Below are positions 8,800 to 16,854 of a stretch of DNA of 64,000 nucleotides, piece after piece. The notes below the pieces were generated by a model. It was not told the DNA's origin and did not search any database. It saw only the letters and a list, made by a program, of their open reading frames with translations. The position numbers were made by a program, and so were the translations under genes. Source of the stretch: G963669295 sp963669295 (lineage in GTDB: Bacteria; Bacteroidota; Bacteroidia; Flavobacteriales_D; CALLUQ01); the NCBI GenBank assembly GCA_963669295.1, contig OY769938.1, positions 4,030,001 to 4,094,000 of the forward strand. The letters run 5' to 3'. The stretch's first letter is position 1, and every line of letters begins with the position of its first letter.

Positions 8800-11208
8800 T
8801 CAAAAACTAAAATTCCAGGTTACCGATGGCAACACCGGAAACAGTGATACTTGTTTGGCCACTACTTGAAACGAGTTGTTGAAGAAGTCGCCATTGTTGT
8901 CGAAATAAATAAAGTATGGGTTGGCCCTGTTATACAGATTGTACACCGCAAAGCTCCAACTCGATTGCAGTCGTTTCGCTACTTTTTCTTCTTCACCAGT
9001 ATCGGGGTTGATGCGGGTTTTAAATTTTTGCTTGCTGTACGTGGCAGAGATGTCGGCCCGGTGGTAGGGCGACATGCGGAATCCGTTGCGGGCACCATAT
9101 TCGTTTACGATTTGTCCTTCAATAAAGTAACGGGCCACGGGCAAGGTAATGGTATTGCCAGTAGCGTATACAAAGGCACCTCCAAAGGTCCAGTTTTCAT
9201 TGAATTCATGGGTAGCTACAATGGAAAGGTCGTGCCGTCGGTCGTACTTGGCAGCAAATTCTTCGCCACCATTGAGAAACTCGAAGGTACGCATGGTTTT
9301 CGACCAGGTATAGCCAATCCATCCGGTGGTTTTTCCTGTGCGCTTTTTAAAGAAGAATTCAGCGCCATAAGAGTAGCCATCGCCAAAGGTAAGGGGAGCG
9401 TCTACATTGTCGTTTACTCCGTCTTCGGGTTGCGCCCCTTCGGCATATTCTACCAGGTTGTCCATTTCCTTGTAATAGAGTTCTACCGATGTTTCGTAGG
9501 TATCGTCTTTAAAGTTTCTGAAGTAGCCAATGTTGTATTGCACCCCGTATTGTGGTTGCACCACGTCGGTACTGGGCAGCCATACATCGGTAGGCAACGA
9601 TACCGAAGAGATGGAGGCCAGGTGAATGTATTGGTAGTTTTGGGTATAAGCTGCTTTAACGGATGAAGTGGTGTTGAGTTTGTACCGCAGCGAAATGCGT
9701 GGCTCCCAACCGGTATAGGTCTCTACTGTTTCTGCACGTCCATACGAAATGGTGTCTACAATGTGGTCAAACCCATCTTTAATGAACCGGTCGAAAGGAC
9801 CAATTTGATTGAAGAGGGAGAAGCGCATTCCGGCATTGATTTTAAGCTGGTCGGTAATGTCGAAGTTGTCCATCACATAAACGGCTCCTTCGTTGGCATA
9901 AAGTTTTTTAATGCCTCCGGTATCGAATTCTACTTCGCCCGAACGCGCAGTGGCGTTGCTCGGAATAAAAGTATGATAGGTGTAGTTATACCCAAATTTA
10001 ATGTTGTGGCGAATGTTCGGGAAGTAGCTGAAATCACTTTTCAAGTTCCAGTCTTTGATGCCCGAAAACAAACGAAATTCAAACTGACTTTGCTCTGCTG
10101 CAAACTCAAAACGGTAGTCGCTATAAATGGCGGTGGTGTTCATAAAGAGTTTGTCGTTGAACAGGTGGTTCCAACGCAACGATCCGGTGGCATTGCCCCA
10201 CGGAATGTCGATGCGAAACCCCGAGTCTTCGTTGTTGAAGCTGAATTTATCGCGCCCAAAGTAGCCGCTTAAAAACAAGCGGTCTTTGTCGGATATCCGG
10301 TAGTTGAATTTGGCGTTGAGGTCGTAAAAGTAATAGCCCGAACCGTTGAAGGCCGATTCTTTATTGATGAAGGGCTTCATGAGCACATCGATGTATGTTC
10401 TACGACCCGAGATGATGAAGGAGCTGGTGTCTTTTTTAATGGGACCCTGCACGGTAGCCCGCGAGGAGATAAGGCCGATGCCACCATCTACTTTGTAATC
10501 GCGGTAGTTGCCATCGTTCATGGAGATGTTGAGCACCGAGGCCAATCGGCCGCCATAGTTGGCAGGCATGCCTCCTTTAATGAGTTCAATGTTTTTTACC
10601 GCATCGGCATTGAATACCGAAAAGAAACCAAAGAGGTGAGAGGCATTGTACACCACTGCTTCATCCAGTAAAATAAGGTTTTGATCAGGGCCACCTCCAC
10701 GCACATAAAAACCCGAATTGCCTTCGCCAGCCGATTGTACTCCCGGCAAAAATTGAATGGTTTTTAAGATGTCTACTTCCCCTAAAAAAGCAGGCAACGC
10801 TTTAATTTTCTCTACTTCCAATTCTACCCGCCCCATGTCAGTGCTTTCCGTATTGCGGTCGGTACGTTCGCCAGTAATTTCTACTTCCTTGGTAAGAATG
10901 GCTTTCGACTTCAATCCCATGTTGTGGCGGATGTCTTGTGTAAGCTCAATGGGAAATTCGTAGTCTTGATACCCCAGGTAGGAAACCACCAGTGTGTAGT
11001 TGCCCTCTGCTACAGTAATGGAGTAAAAACCGTATGGGTTGGTAGAAGTACCTTTCAACAATTCTTTGATGTATACGTTGGCACCAATCATGCCTTCACC
11101 GGTAAGCTCGTCTTTTACATAGCCACTTACCGTGTAGTTGTTTTGTGCTATGGATGGCAACACCAGCGCCATGAAGCAAAGGAGCAAGAGTGTTTTAAAG
11201 GGACGCAT
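8800..11208 (-). CDS. TonB-dependent outer-membrane receptor with carboxypeptidase-regulatory-like N-domain
   Basis: 802 residues from the ATG at 11208. A Met 13 codons upstream (11247) is also possible, but MRPFKTLLLLCFMALVLPSIAQ is the better signal peptide. Order: CarboxypepD_reg-like beta-sandwich (VSGYVKDELTGEGMIGANVYI, residues about 25-110), plug domain (YVRGGGPDQNLILLDEAVVYN ... GGRLASVLNI), then a barrel rich in aromatic strands ending in SVTWNFSF. It imports an unknown substrate using TonB energy. Its start overlaps the end of the TetR gene by 14 bp, so the two are translationally linked. The DUF4249 gene follows. Confidence 0.92.
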   Translation of the reverse strand: MRPFKTLLLLCFMALVLPSIAQNNYTVSGYVKDELTGEGMIGANVYIKELLKGTSTNPYGFYSITVAEGNYTLVVSYLGYQDYEFPIELTQDIRHNMGLKSKAILTKEVEITGERTDRNTESTDMGRVELEVEKIKALPAFLGEVDILKTIQFLPGVQSAGEGNSGFYVRGGGPDQNLILLDEAVVYNASHLFGFFSVFNADAVKNIELIKGGMPANYGGRLASVLNISMNDGNYRDYKVDGGIGLISSRATVQGPIKKDTSSFIISGRRTYIDVLMKPFINKESAFNGSGYYFYDLNAKFNYRISDKDRLFLSGYFGRDKFSFNNEDSGFRIDIPWGNATGSLRWNHLFNDKLFMNTTAIYSDYRFEFAAEQSQFEFRLFSGIKDWNLKSDFSYFPNIRHNIKFGYNYTYHTFIPSNATARSGEVEFDTGGIKKLYANEGAVYVMDNFDITDQLKINAGMRFSLFNQIGPFDRFIKDGFDHIVDTISYGRAETVETYTGWEPRISLRYKLNTTSSVKAAYTQNYQYIHLASISSVSLPTDVWLPSTDVVQPQYGVQYNIGYFRNFKDDTYETSVELYYKEMDNLVEYAEGAQPEDGVNDNVDAPLTFGDGYSYGAEFFFKKRTGKTTGWIGYTWSKTMRTFEFLNGGEEFAAKYDRRHDLSIVATHEFNENWTFGGAFVYATGNTITLPVARYFIEGQIVNEYGARNGFRMSPYHRADISATYSKQKFKTRINPDTGEEEKVAKRLQSSWSFAVYNLYNRANPYFIYFDNNGDFFNNSFQVVAKQVSLFPVLPSVTWNFSF

Positions 11209-11803
11209 TGTTTTTTTCGACGTTTTCAACGTTGCAGTATTTTTCAATGAGGTGGTTCTTAATGTCTTTTCCAGGAAAGCGATCGCCTAAAATTAGGTAT
11301 TGAATGCCAAGCCCATCAAATACAGTGCTCAATACCTTGGCTTCTTCGGCAGGGTTTTGGTGCCCCAGTTTGCGCAAGAGGTCTTCAAAAATGCCAATGA
11401 AACCCTCCATCTTCATTTTAACAATGTCTTCCAAAAACTCGAATTTCCCCACTTGCAGGGCCAACGAGATGATGAGGCGCCACAGTTCGTCTTTTTCTCC
11501 CAACTTTTGGTAAAACATTTCCAGCAGGTTCTCCAGCATCTGTGCAGGATCGTTGCTGGCTACTTCTTCAAAAATGCTGTCGGCTTCTTGCAACGACATC
11601 ATTACAATGGAGCGCAGCAAAGCTTCTTTGCTTTCGTAGTAGTTGTAAATAAGGCCTTTAGAAATACCGGCATGCTTGGCTACCGCTCCTACAGAGGTGG
11701 CATGGTAGCCGTTAACGGCAAAAAGTTCGAGTGCTGCGTAGAGAATACGATCCTTACTTTTTTCTCTTATTTCCTCAAACTGACCCTCGGTTCTAGGGCT
11801 CAT
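11195..11803 (-). CDS. TetR/AcrR-family transcriptional regulator
   Basis: 202 residues. The N-terminal TetR helix-turn-helix spans about residues 16-62 (RILYAALELFAVNGYHATS, then VAKHAGISKGLIYNYYESKEALL). The ligand domain is helical. It is the first gene of an operon with the TonB receptor and DUF4249 gene, and a strong palindrome lies 20 bp upstream of its start. Autorepression, and control of the receptor, are likely. The effector is unknown; the class often responds to acyl chains or toxic hydrophobic compounds. Confidence 0.92.
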   Translation of the reverse strand: MSPRTEGQFEEIREKSKDRILYAALELFAVNGYHATSVGAVAKHAGISKGLIYNYYESKEALLRSIVMMSLQEADSIFEEVASNDPAQMLENLLEMFYQKLGEKDELWRLIISLALQVGKFEFLEDIVKMKMEGFIGIFEDLLRKLGHQNPAEEAKVLSTVFDGLGIQYLILGDRFPGKDIKNHLIEKYCNVENVEKNNASL

Positions 11804-11822
11804 GATTGTTGATTTATTGTTA

Positions 11823-11842
11823 ATTGACCAACCGGTCAGTCA
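11823..11842. promoter_or_regulatory. TetR-type operator palindrome
   Basis: ttgaccaaccggtcagtcaa is a 20-bp near-perfect dyad (16 of 20 positions) centred on ACCGGT. It lies 20 bp upstream of the TetR start codon. The TTGAC...GTCAA arms are typical of TetR-family operators, so it is the likely autoregulatory site. Confidence 0.75.
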
Positions 11843-11899
11843 AAAGTAAGGATAAATTTAATTTGATGACAAAAATCAGTAAAATATTTTGAGAGGAAG

Positions 11900-12865
11900 T
11901 TATTCTTCCTTGCTTTCACCGCTGTCTTTTCCTTCGCTTACAATGTTGAGTTTGTAGCGTTTACGGTTCTTTTTGTAGATGGGGTTGTAGTATTTAATGA
12001 AGTGCAACACAATTTCGTGCGACCCACTGTTGTGGTTCTTGAGGTTGGAAGTGGTAAGGTCGTACGAGTAATAGATGCCCAGGTTGGCATGTGGGTATAC
12101 GGCAGTGCTCAATACAATGGCATCGCCTGTGCGGTAACCTGCACCAAATTGAAAAATGCCGCCATAGTCGTAATTCAACCGCAGGTCGGCCTGGGTGGGG
12201 TTGTTGGGTACCGCATTGATGAGGAACGATGGCTGAATGGATGATTTGTTGGTAAAGTCGAACCACTTGCCTCCCATAAGGTAGTAATGGGGTTCTAATG
12301 GAGCTGTGGCCTGGTCAAAAAACTGGAAGTCGGTATGAAACAGGTCGAGGATCGACAGGCCGAAATAATAGTTATCGTTGTGCAGTAAGGTACCAAATGA
12401 GCCGGTAAAGGTAGTTTCGCGCGAGTTGATGCTGAGGTCCACCAATTGATCGTCGGGGTCGTGGAGGTTAATTTTTCCACCATCGATGCCTATTTGTGTA
12501 TAGGCTCCCGAGAGCCCCATGCCCAATTTGGTGTTTTCGTCGAGTGGAATGTGGTAGGCGTACGAGAGGTTGGCTCCCATGGTTTGGATGATGCCGTGGT
12601 TGTCGTTAAACAAGTAGCCGCCTACTCCAAAGTTTTTGTTGTCGATAGAGCTGTGCATGCTCAGTATTTGCGTAGAAGGAGCATCGTCGAATCCTGCCCA
12701 TTGGGTGCGGTGGTGTAGCTTGAAATCCATGTAGGGTTGTGAGCCCGTTACTGCGGGATTGAGCACAAGCTTGTGCACAAAGTAGCCACTGTATTGCGGC
12801 AGTTGTTGGGCCAGTGCGGTGCACGATAGCAAACAGAGGGCGGTATGGAAGAGCCACTTTTTCAT
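11900..12865 (-). CDS. PorP/SprF-family type IX secretion membrane protein
   Basis: 321 residues. The signal peptide is MKKWLFHTALCLLSCTALAQ. It is followed by the family's conserved opening (QLPQYSGYFVHKLVLNPAVTGSQPY) and a beta-barrel made of repeated 'FGVGGYLFNDNHG', 'LGMGLSGAYTQ' and 'FQFGAGYRTGDA' strands. PorP/SprF proteins sit in the outer membrane and are needed to secrete or anchor partner proteins with type B sorting domains. The start codon overlaps the stop of the upstream type B protein by 4 bp (ATGA), so this protein probably serves that partner. Confidence 0.93.
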   Translation of the reverse strand: MKKWLFHTALCLLSCTALAQQLPQYSGYFVHKLVLNPAVTGSQPYMDFKLHHRTQWAGFDDAPSTQILSMHSSIDNKNFGVGGYLFNDNHGIIQTMGANLSYAYHIPLDENTKLGMGLSGAYTQIGIDGGKINLHDPDDQLVDLSINSRETTFTGSFGTLLHNDNYYFGLSILDLFHTDFQFFDQATAPLEPHYYLMGGKWFDFTNKSSIQPSFLINAVPNNPTQADLRLNYDYGGIFQFGAGYRTGDAIVLSTAVYPHANLGIYYSYDLTTSNLKNHNSGSHEIVLHFIKYYNPIYKKNRKRYKLNIVSEGKDSGESKEE

Positions 12866-15087
12866 TCGCGCAATATGGTAACGGTACCGTTTAACAGGTT
12901 ACCACCATTGTTAAGGTCAACAATATAGTAATAGGTGGTGGCGGGTAGGTTGTCGCCATTCCAGTCGTTGTTGTAGTTGGTGGCCGAGTATACCGAGTTG
13001 CCGTTGCGGTTAAATATTTCCACCTTATTGCCGGGGTAGCCATAGATGCCTGGCAGTATCCAGGTATCGTTTTTCCCATCGCCGTTGGGGGTAATGGTAT
13101 TGGGAATGTCGAGGTTGTTGCCACAGTGTTCTACTACAATGCTTTCGGCAATGCCACATACTCCATTGGTAATGAGCACCTGGTAGGTGCCGGGGGTATT
13201 TACTTCAATGGTAGAGGTGGTTTCACCGGTGTTCCATGCATAGGTAAAGCCAGGGTTTTCTGCATCCAGGGTTACGGTGGGCTGGTCGCAGATGTACAGG
13301 AGGCTTTCGCTCAATGTGTCGGGAACAGGGTATACGTTAATGGTCACAGTGTCGGTGTCGTAGCAGTTGCCGTTCCACCCTTCCACAATCCAGGTGCCCG
13401 AGGTGGTTACCCCAATGGCTTGCACGGTTTCTCCGGTCGACCAACTGTAGCTCGAAGGGCCGGTACCAGCATCAAGCACCACGGTGGTGCCTTCGCACAC
13501 ATTTTGATCGGCTCCCAAATCGATGTTGAATGGGGCATTAAAGGTTACTACAATGGTATCGCATACCGGGCATACGCCATCGTCTACTTCTACCCAGTAA
13601 ATGCCAGAAGTGGTGGCTGTAATGGTTTGCGAGGTAGCTCCGGTCGACCAGTTGAAGGTGGCACCCGGGTTGCCGGCATCGAGTATTAATCCCTGGCCGG
13701 AGCACAGGGTAGTGTCGTTGCCCAAATCAACTTGTGCTACGAGGCTACAAAAGTTATTGCCCTTGCTGCCTGTAGGAATGGAGTTGTTGGTATAGATGTT
13801 GCCAAAGTCGCCTGGGGTAGCATTTTGTGCGAGCCCCTGGCAGGGGTTGGTGCTGTTGCCTACCACACCATTAGTGCCTCCCGAAAGGTAGGTGGTAGCT
13901 TGTGCGGGGGCACTGCCCTGGTTGAAGGTAATTACTCCTCCTGCGCCTCCGCCTCCTGGGCCAAAGCACCGGTCGGAGGTAAAGCCATCAGAGTCGGCAC
14001 CATCGCCACCAATGGCTTGTATGTTTACGTTGCCGGTGTAGTTGGTAATTTCCATCACTACGGTACCACCTGCGCCACCACCGCCTGCACCGTCGCCAAA
14101 GCCGCTAAGGCCATCGTCGCCATCGGCACGTATGGTAAATCCGTTGCCGTTAAAGTTGTTAACCACCACAAAGGCCAATCCACCGCCATTGCCACCAGAG
14201 CTGTTCCACTGACTGTTAGAGTGTCCTGCGCCACCGCCACCGCCCATAAATTTGCGATGGTCTATGGTATAGTCCATGTCTTGCCCGCCAATGCCCGGGT
14301 GGTAGCCGTCGCATCCAAAAGAGCTGGGTTCGTCGTTGTCGCCTCCATGGCCACCACGCGAGGCGTTGCCGCCACCACCACCGCCAGAGTTGTGATCGTT
14401 GCCACCGCCGCCGCCATTGCCTGCCGGTCCCCGCCCACCATCGGCAGGCAGGTAGTTGGCACTGCCTTCTCCTTTTTCGGCACCAAAGCCCGAAGCTACC
14501 GTGTAGCTGTAGTCGTTAAAGTTGTCGAAAAACAAGCATTGGTACAGCGATTCAAAGTGGTTACCCCCTCTAAATCCCATGCCATTTACATTGATGTCGG
14601 CATTGAGGGTAAGGGTACCGTCTACCCACACTATGAGTACACCGCCAGTACTGCCATTCCACGGCTGGCAGGTAAGGTCGGCCGTAACTACCGCATCCTG
14701 GTAGCGGGGTATGGTTACCAATTGCACGTTGCCGCCTACATCGTAGTCGTGGGCAAAGTATTTCATAAAAGTGATGGCATTGCCATTGATTTCGCAAATG
14801 GTATTGTACTCGTGGTCGCCTGCACCATTGTATACCAACACATTGCCATAAGCGGCCGAGTTGGTGGTGTTAATGAGGGCTCCTTGCATTTGAATGAGGA
14901 GTACCGTATCTCCCACGTTAAGTCCGGTAGTGTTGCTCACTTGCAAAGTACCGGTAGCATCGTCGATAGAGGTCACGGCTTTGTAATCATTAATAACGCC
15001 TGAAATGTTGGCCTGTCCTACGATAGAGGAAATGAGTGTTGTGCAAAACAACAGGAAAAGGAAGCTTACTTTTTTGTAGTCGGGCAT
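12862..15087 (-). CDS. T9SS type B secreted, glycine-rich protein (gliding-motility C-domain)
   Basis: 741 residues with a signal peptide (about 1-25). Residues about 195-410 are extremely Gly-rich (GGGGGGNASRGGHGGDN and similar blocks), likely a collapsed or PGII-like adhesive segment. It is followed by two or three Ig-like repeats of the form 'LDAGNPGATFNWSTGATSQTI' and 'LDAGTGPSSYSWSTGETVQAI'. The end is a type B sorting domain of about 85 residues (IPNTITPNGDGKNDTW, VEIFNRNGN, DWNGDNLPATTYYYIVDL, GTVTILRE). Type B proteins such as SprB depend on a PorP/SprF partner, here co-transcribed with a 4-bp overlap. A surface adhesin role is inferred. Confidence 0.9.
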   Translation of the reverse strand: MPDYKKVSFLFLLFCTTLISSIVGQANISGVINDYKAVTSIDDATGTLQVSNTTGLNVGDTVLLIQMQGALINTTNSAAYGNVLVYNGAGDHEYNTICEINGNAITFMKYFAHDYDVGGNVQLVTIPRYQDAVVTADLTCQPWNGSTGGVLIVWVDGTLTLNADINVNGMGFRGGNHFESLYQCLFFDNFNDYSYTVASGFGAEKGEGSANYLPADGGRGPAGNGGGGGNDHNSGGGGGGNASRGGHGGDNDEPSSFGCDGYHPGIGGQDMDYTIDHRKFMGGGGGAGHSNSQWNSSGGNGGGLAFVVVNNFNGNGFTIRADGDDGLSGFGDGAGGGGAGGTVVMEITNYTGNVNIQAIGGDGADSDGFTSDRCFGPGGGGAGGVITFNQGSAPAQATTYLSGGTNGVVGNSTNPCQGLAQNATPGDFGNIYTNNSIPTGSKGNNFCSLVAQVDLGNDTTLCSGQGLILDAGNPGATFNWSTGATSQTITATTSGIYWVEVDDGVCPVCDTIVVTFNAPFNIDLGADQNVCEGTTVVLDAGTGPSSYSWSTGETVQAIGVTTSGTWIVEGWNGNCYDTDTVTINVYPVPDTLSESLLYICDQPTVTLDAENPGFTYAWNTGETTSTIEVNTPGTYQVLITNGVCGIAESIVVEHCGNNLDIPNTITPNGDGKNDTWILPGIYGYPGNKVEIFNRNGNSVYSATNYNNDWNGDNLPATTYYYIVDLNNGGNLLNGTVTILRE

Positions 15088-15169
15088 GGATGATTAAGTT
15101 CTGCGTTTTCAATATACAGAATTGTGGGATGAGGTAGAAGATTTTTTCCTTGAATTTGTGGTTTTAAGT

Positions 15170-15600
15170 GATGGAAGGGGGGAGGAGGAATGGTGAATGT
15201 GAAATGGAAGATGGCAAATGGAGGAATGGCAAATGCTCCGATAGCCATCGGGATGCTTTCGCAGAAGTGTGGTAAATGTAAAATGTAAAATGGTAAATGT
15301 AAAATGTAAAATGGGAAATGTAAAATGTAAAATGGTGAATGGGAAATGTAAAATGTGAAATGGGAGATGTGGAATGGTGAATGGGAAATGGACGATGTGA
15401 AATGGACGATGTGAAATGGGTATTCCAGCCTTGTCTCTGAGTGATCCGCCTTTGGCGGATTGTATCGAAGAGCAGGCAGGGAAGAGCAGGCTGAGGGAAT
15501 AAGGTGATAGAGGAATGGTGAATGGTTGATGTGACATGGCAAATGGCAAATGGGAGATGGTTGATGTGGAATGGTAAATGGAGGATGGATAATTTAAAGA
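15170..15600. repeat. Degenerate ATG-rich satellite
   Basis: About 430 bp built of imperfect, overlapping variants of (g/t)aaATGTaaA and ATGGgaaATG, with units near 8-17 bp. An interruption near 15420-15490 carries a short palindrome (tccgcctttggcgga). The frames that stay open here give only repetitive peptides such as ILHFTF, so I do not call a gene. Confidence 0.75.
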
Positions 15601-15705
15601 GGGTGATGGCAGAGGGAGTATGGGCTAAGACAACGCGAATTTAGTCACACTGAGTTCACCGAAGTGTGGTTAAAGGGATGTACAATGTAAAATGGAAAGG
15701 AAGGG

Positions 15706-15919
15706 GAGGTGTAGGGCGTTCCCCCGCCCCGATCTCGACGCCTTCCTATGGTCGGGTCGGGAAAGCGTCGGGTGGCAGGCTGTACGCTATTATCGTTGTG
15801 GCCAACTGCCGAGCCTTGTAAGCCATGGCAGGGGCTTCTGTGGTCGCCCTGCTCTGGCACAAGCCCCAGGGCATTTTTCCCCAACGGATAACCGCTGCCA
15901 TCCTTAACGCGAAGGGGGC
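15706..15919 (+). repeat. GC-rich dispersed element, copy 1
   Basis: Begins gtgtagggcgttcccc, contains ctgtacgctattatc in the middle and ends with gataaccgctgccatcctta acgcgaaggg. It is far more GC-rich than its surroundings and has no credible gene. An inverted, diverged copy lies at 16391-16580. From memory, similar elements recur in intergenic DNA of Bacteroidota and give spurious short ORFs. Confidence 0.7.
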
Positions 15920-16026
15920 ATTCATCACTGCGATACCCTGGTCGCTATCCACCATTTTTTCTCCGATTTTTAACTAACACCCCAAAAACCGACTGAAATG
16001 GCTTAAAAAGTGACTTGGAATGAGCA

Positions 16027-16257
16027 ATTCTTTATAAGGTTTTGGTCATTCTTTATAAAGATTCGGGCATTCTTTATAAGGTTTTAGTGATTCTTTATAA
16101 AGGTTCGGGCATTCTTTACAAGGTTTTGGCAATTCTTTATAAAGGTTCGGGCATTCTTTATAAGGTTTTAGTGATTCTTTACAAAGGTTTTGGCATTCTT
16201 TACAAGGTTTTGGTGATTCTTTATTAAGGTTTGGTAATTCTTTGTATTGATTGGCGC
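16027..16257. repeat. 21-bp minisatellite, eleven copies
   Basis: Ten good copies plus one degenerate copy of a 21-bp unit, attctttataaggttttggt plus one base. Two unit types (ending ggttttrgtg-like and ggttcgggc) alternate over most of the array, giving a 42-bp higher-order period. One frame reads a heptapeptide repeat (ILYKVLV/ILYKGSG) but has no plausible start context, so it is probably not translated. Confidence 0.9.
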
Positions 16258-16390
16258 ATTCGATGCATTGGTTGAGCTATCCTTTGCGAGAGGCTACTAC
16301 TCCTTTATTTTTGCCTTTACTCACACTTCTGCGCAGGCAGGAGTTTATTGCTTATTTCGAATGTGCTTATGGTGCTTTACGTACTGTTTT

Positions 16391-16580
16391 CCCTTTTGCG
16401 TTAGGGATGGTAGCGGCTATCCCTTGCTGCACGCTATGCAAGCCCTTGTGGTGTTGAAGGGGCGACAACGGAGCCGCAACAACTCCTTATCAAGGGCCAT
16501 AGGGTGGAGGAAGGATAATAGCGAACAGCCCGACCCCGACCCGACTGTCGGGAGGTGTAGGGGGAACGCCCATACCTCCT
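16391..16580 (-). repeat. GC-rich dispersed element, inverted copy 2
   Basis: In reverse orientation it shows the same landmarks as copy 1: gggcgttccccct, ctgttcgctattatcc and gccgctaccatccctaacgc. The two copies bracket the minisatellite. The remainder of 15088-16854 contains no gene I can support. The stretch 16581-16854 carries only the promoter region of the following gene. Confidence 0.7.
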
Positions 16581-16854
16581 CACTACTCGCTTTCCTGCGA
16601 AGGTTCCCCTTTGATCAACAACAAAGTTATTCGGGGGCTTGCTTCTCCCCGCTTTCAGCGAGGCTCGCAATGGCATCACTCATTATCAACATTACCCTTG
16701 TTTCCACACTCCTGCGAAGGCACTCCGTTAGCTGGGGCACTTTCACACGTTCCTCGCTCCCACTCATCCCTTATCCCTACCTTTAATCACAATAATTGTT
16801 AAAAACCATCGGGTGGCTGTAACATAATCTTCACCTTTGCCGTCGTAACAACAC

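Noticed and set aside
8851..15003. Long plus-strand frames opposite the receptor and type B genes (271 and 423 codons)
   Set aside because: They are shadows of real minus-strand genes with strong domain evidence, and their proteins have no family match.
15066..15549. Long open frames over the ATG-rich satellite
   Set aside because: Composed only of repeated His/Phe/Thr peptides from the satellite; no gene-like composition or ribosome-binding site.
16042..16227. Open frame giving ILYK heptad repeats over the minisatellite
   Set aside because: It is a direct product of the 21-bp period (divisible by three), with no start context, no homology and no downstream partner.
16247..16802. Frames over the inverted GC-rich element, with an AVRYYP-type peptide
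   Set aside because: This peptide arises from the dispersed element itself and is a known kind of spurious ORF from Bacteroidota repeats.
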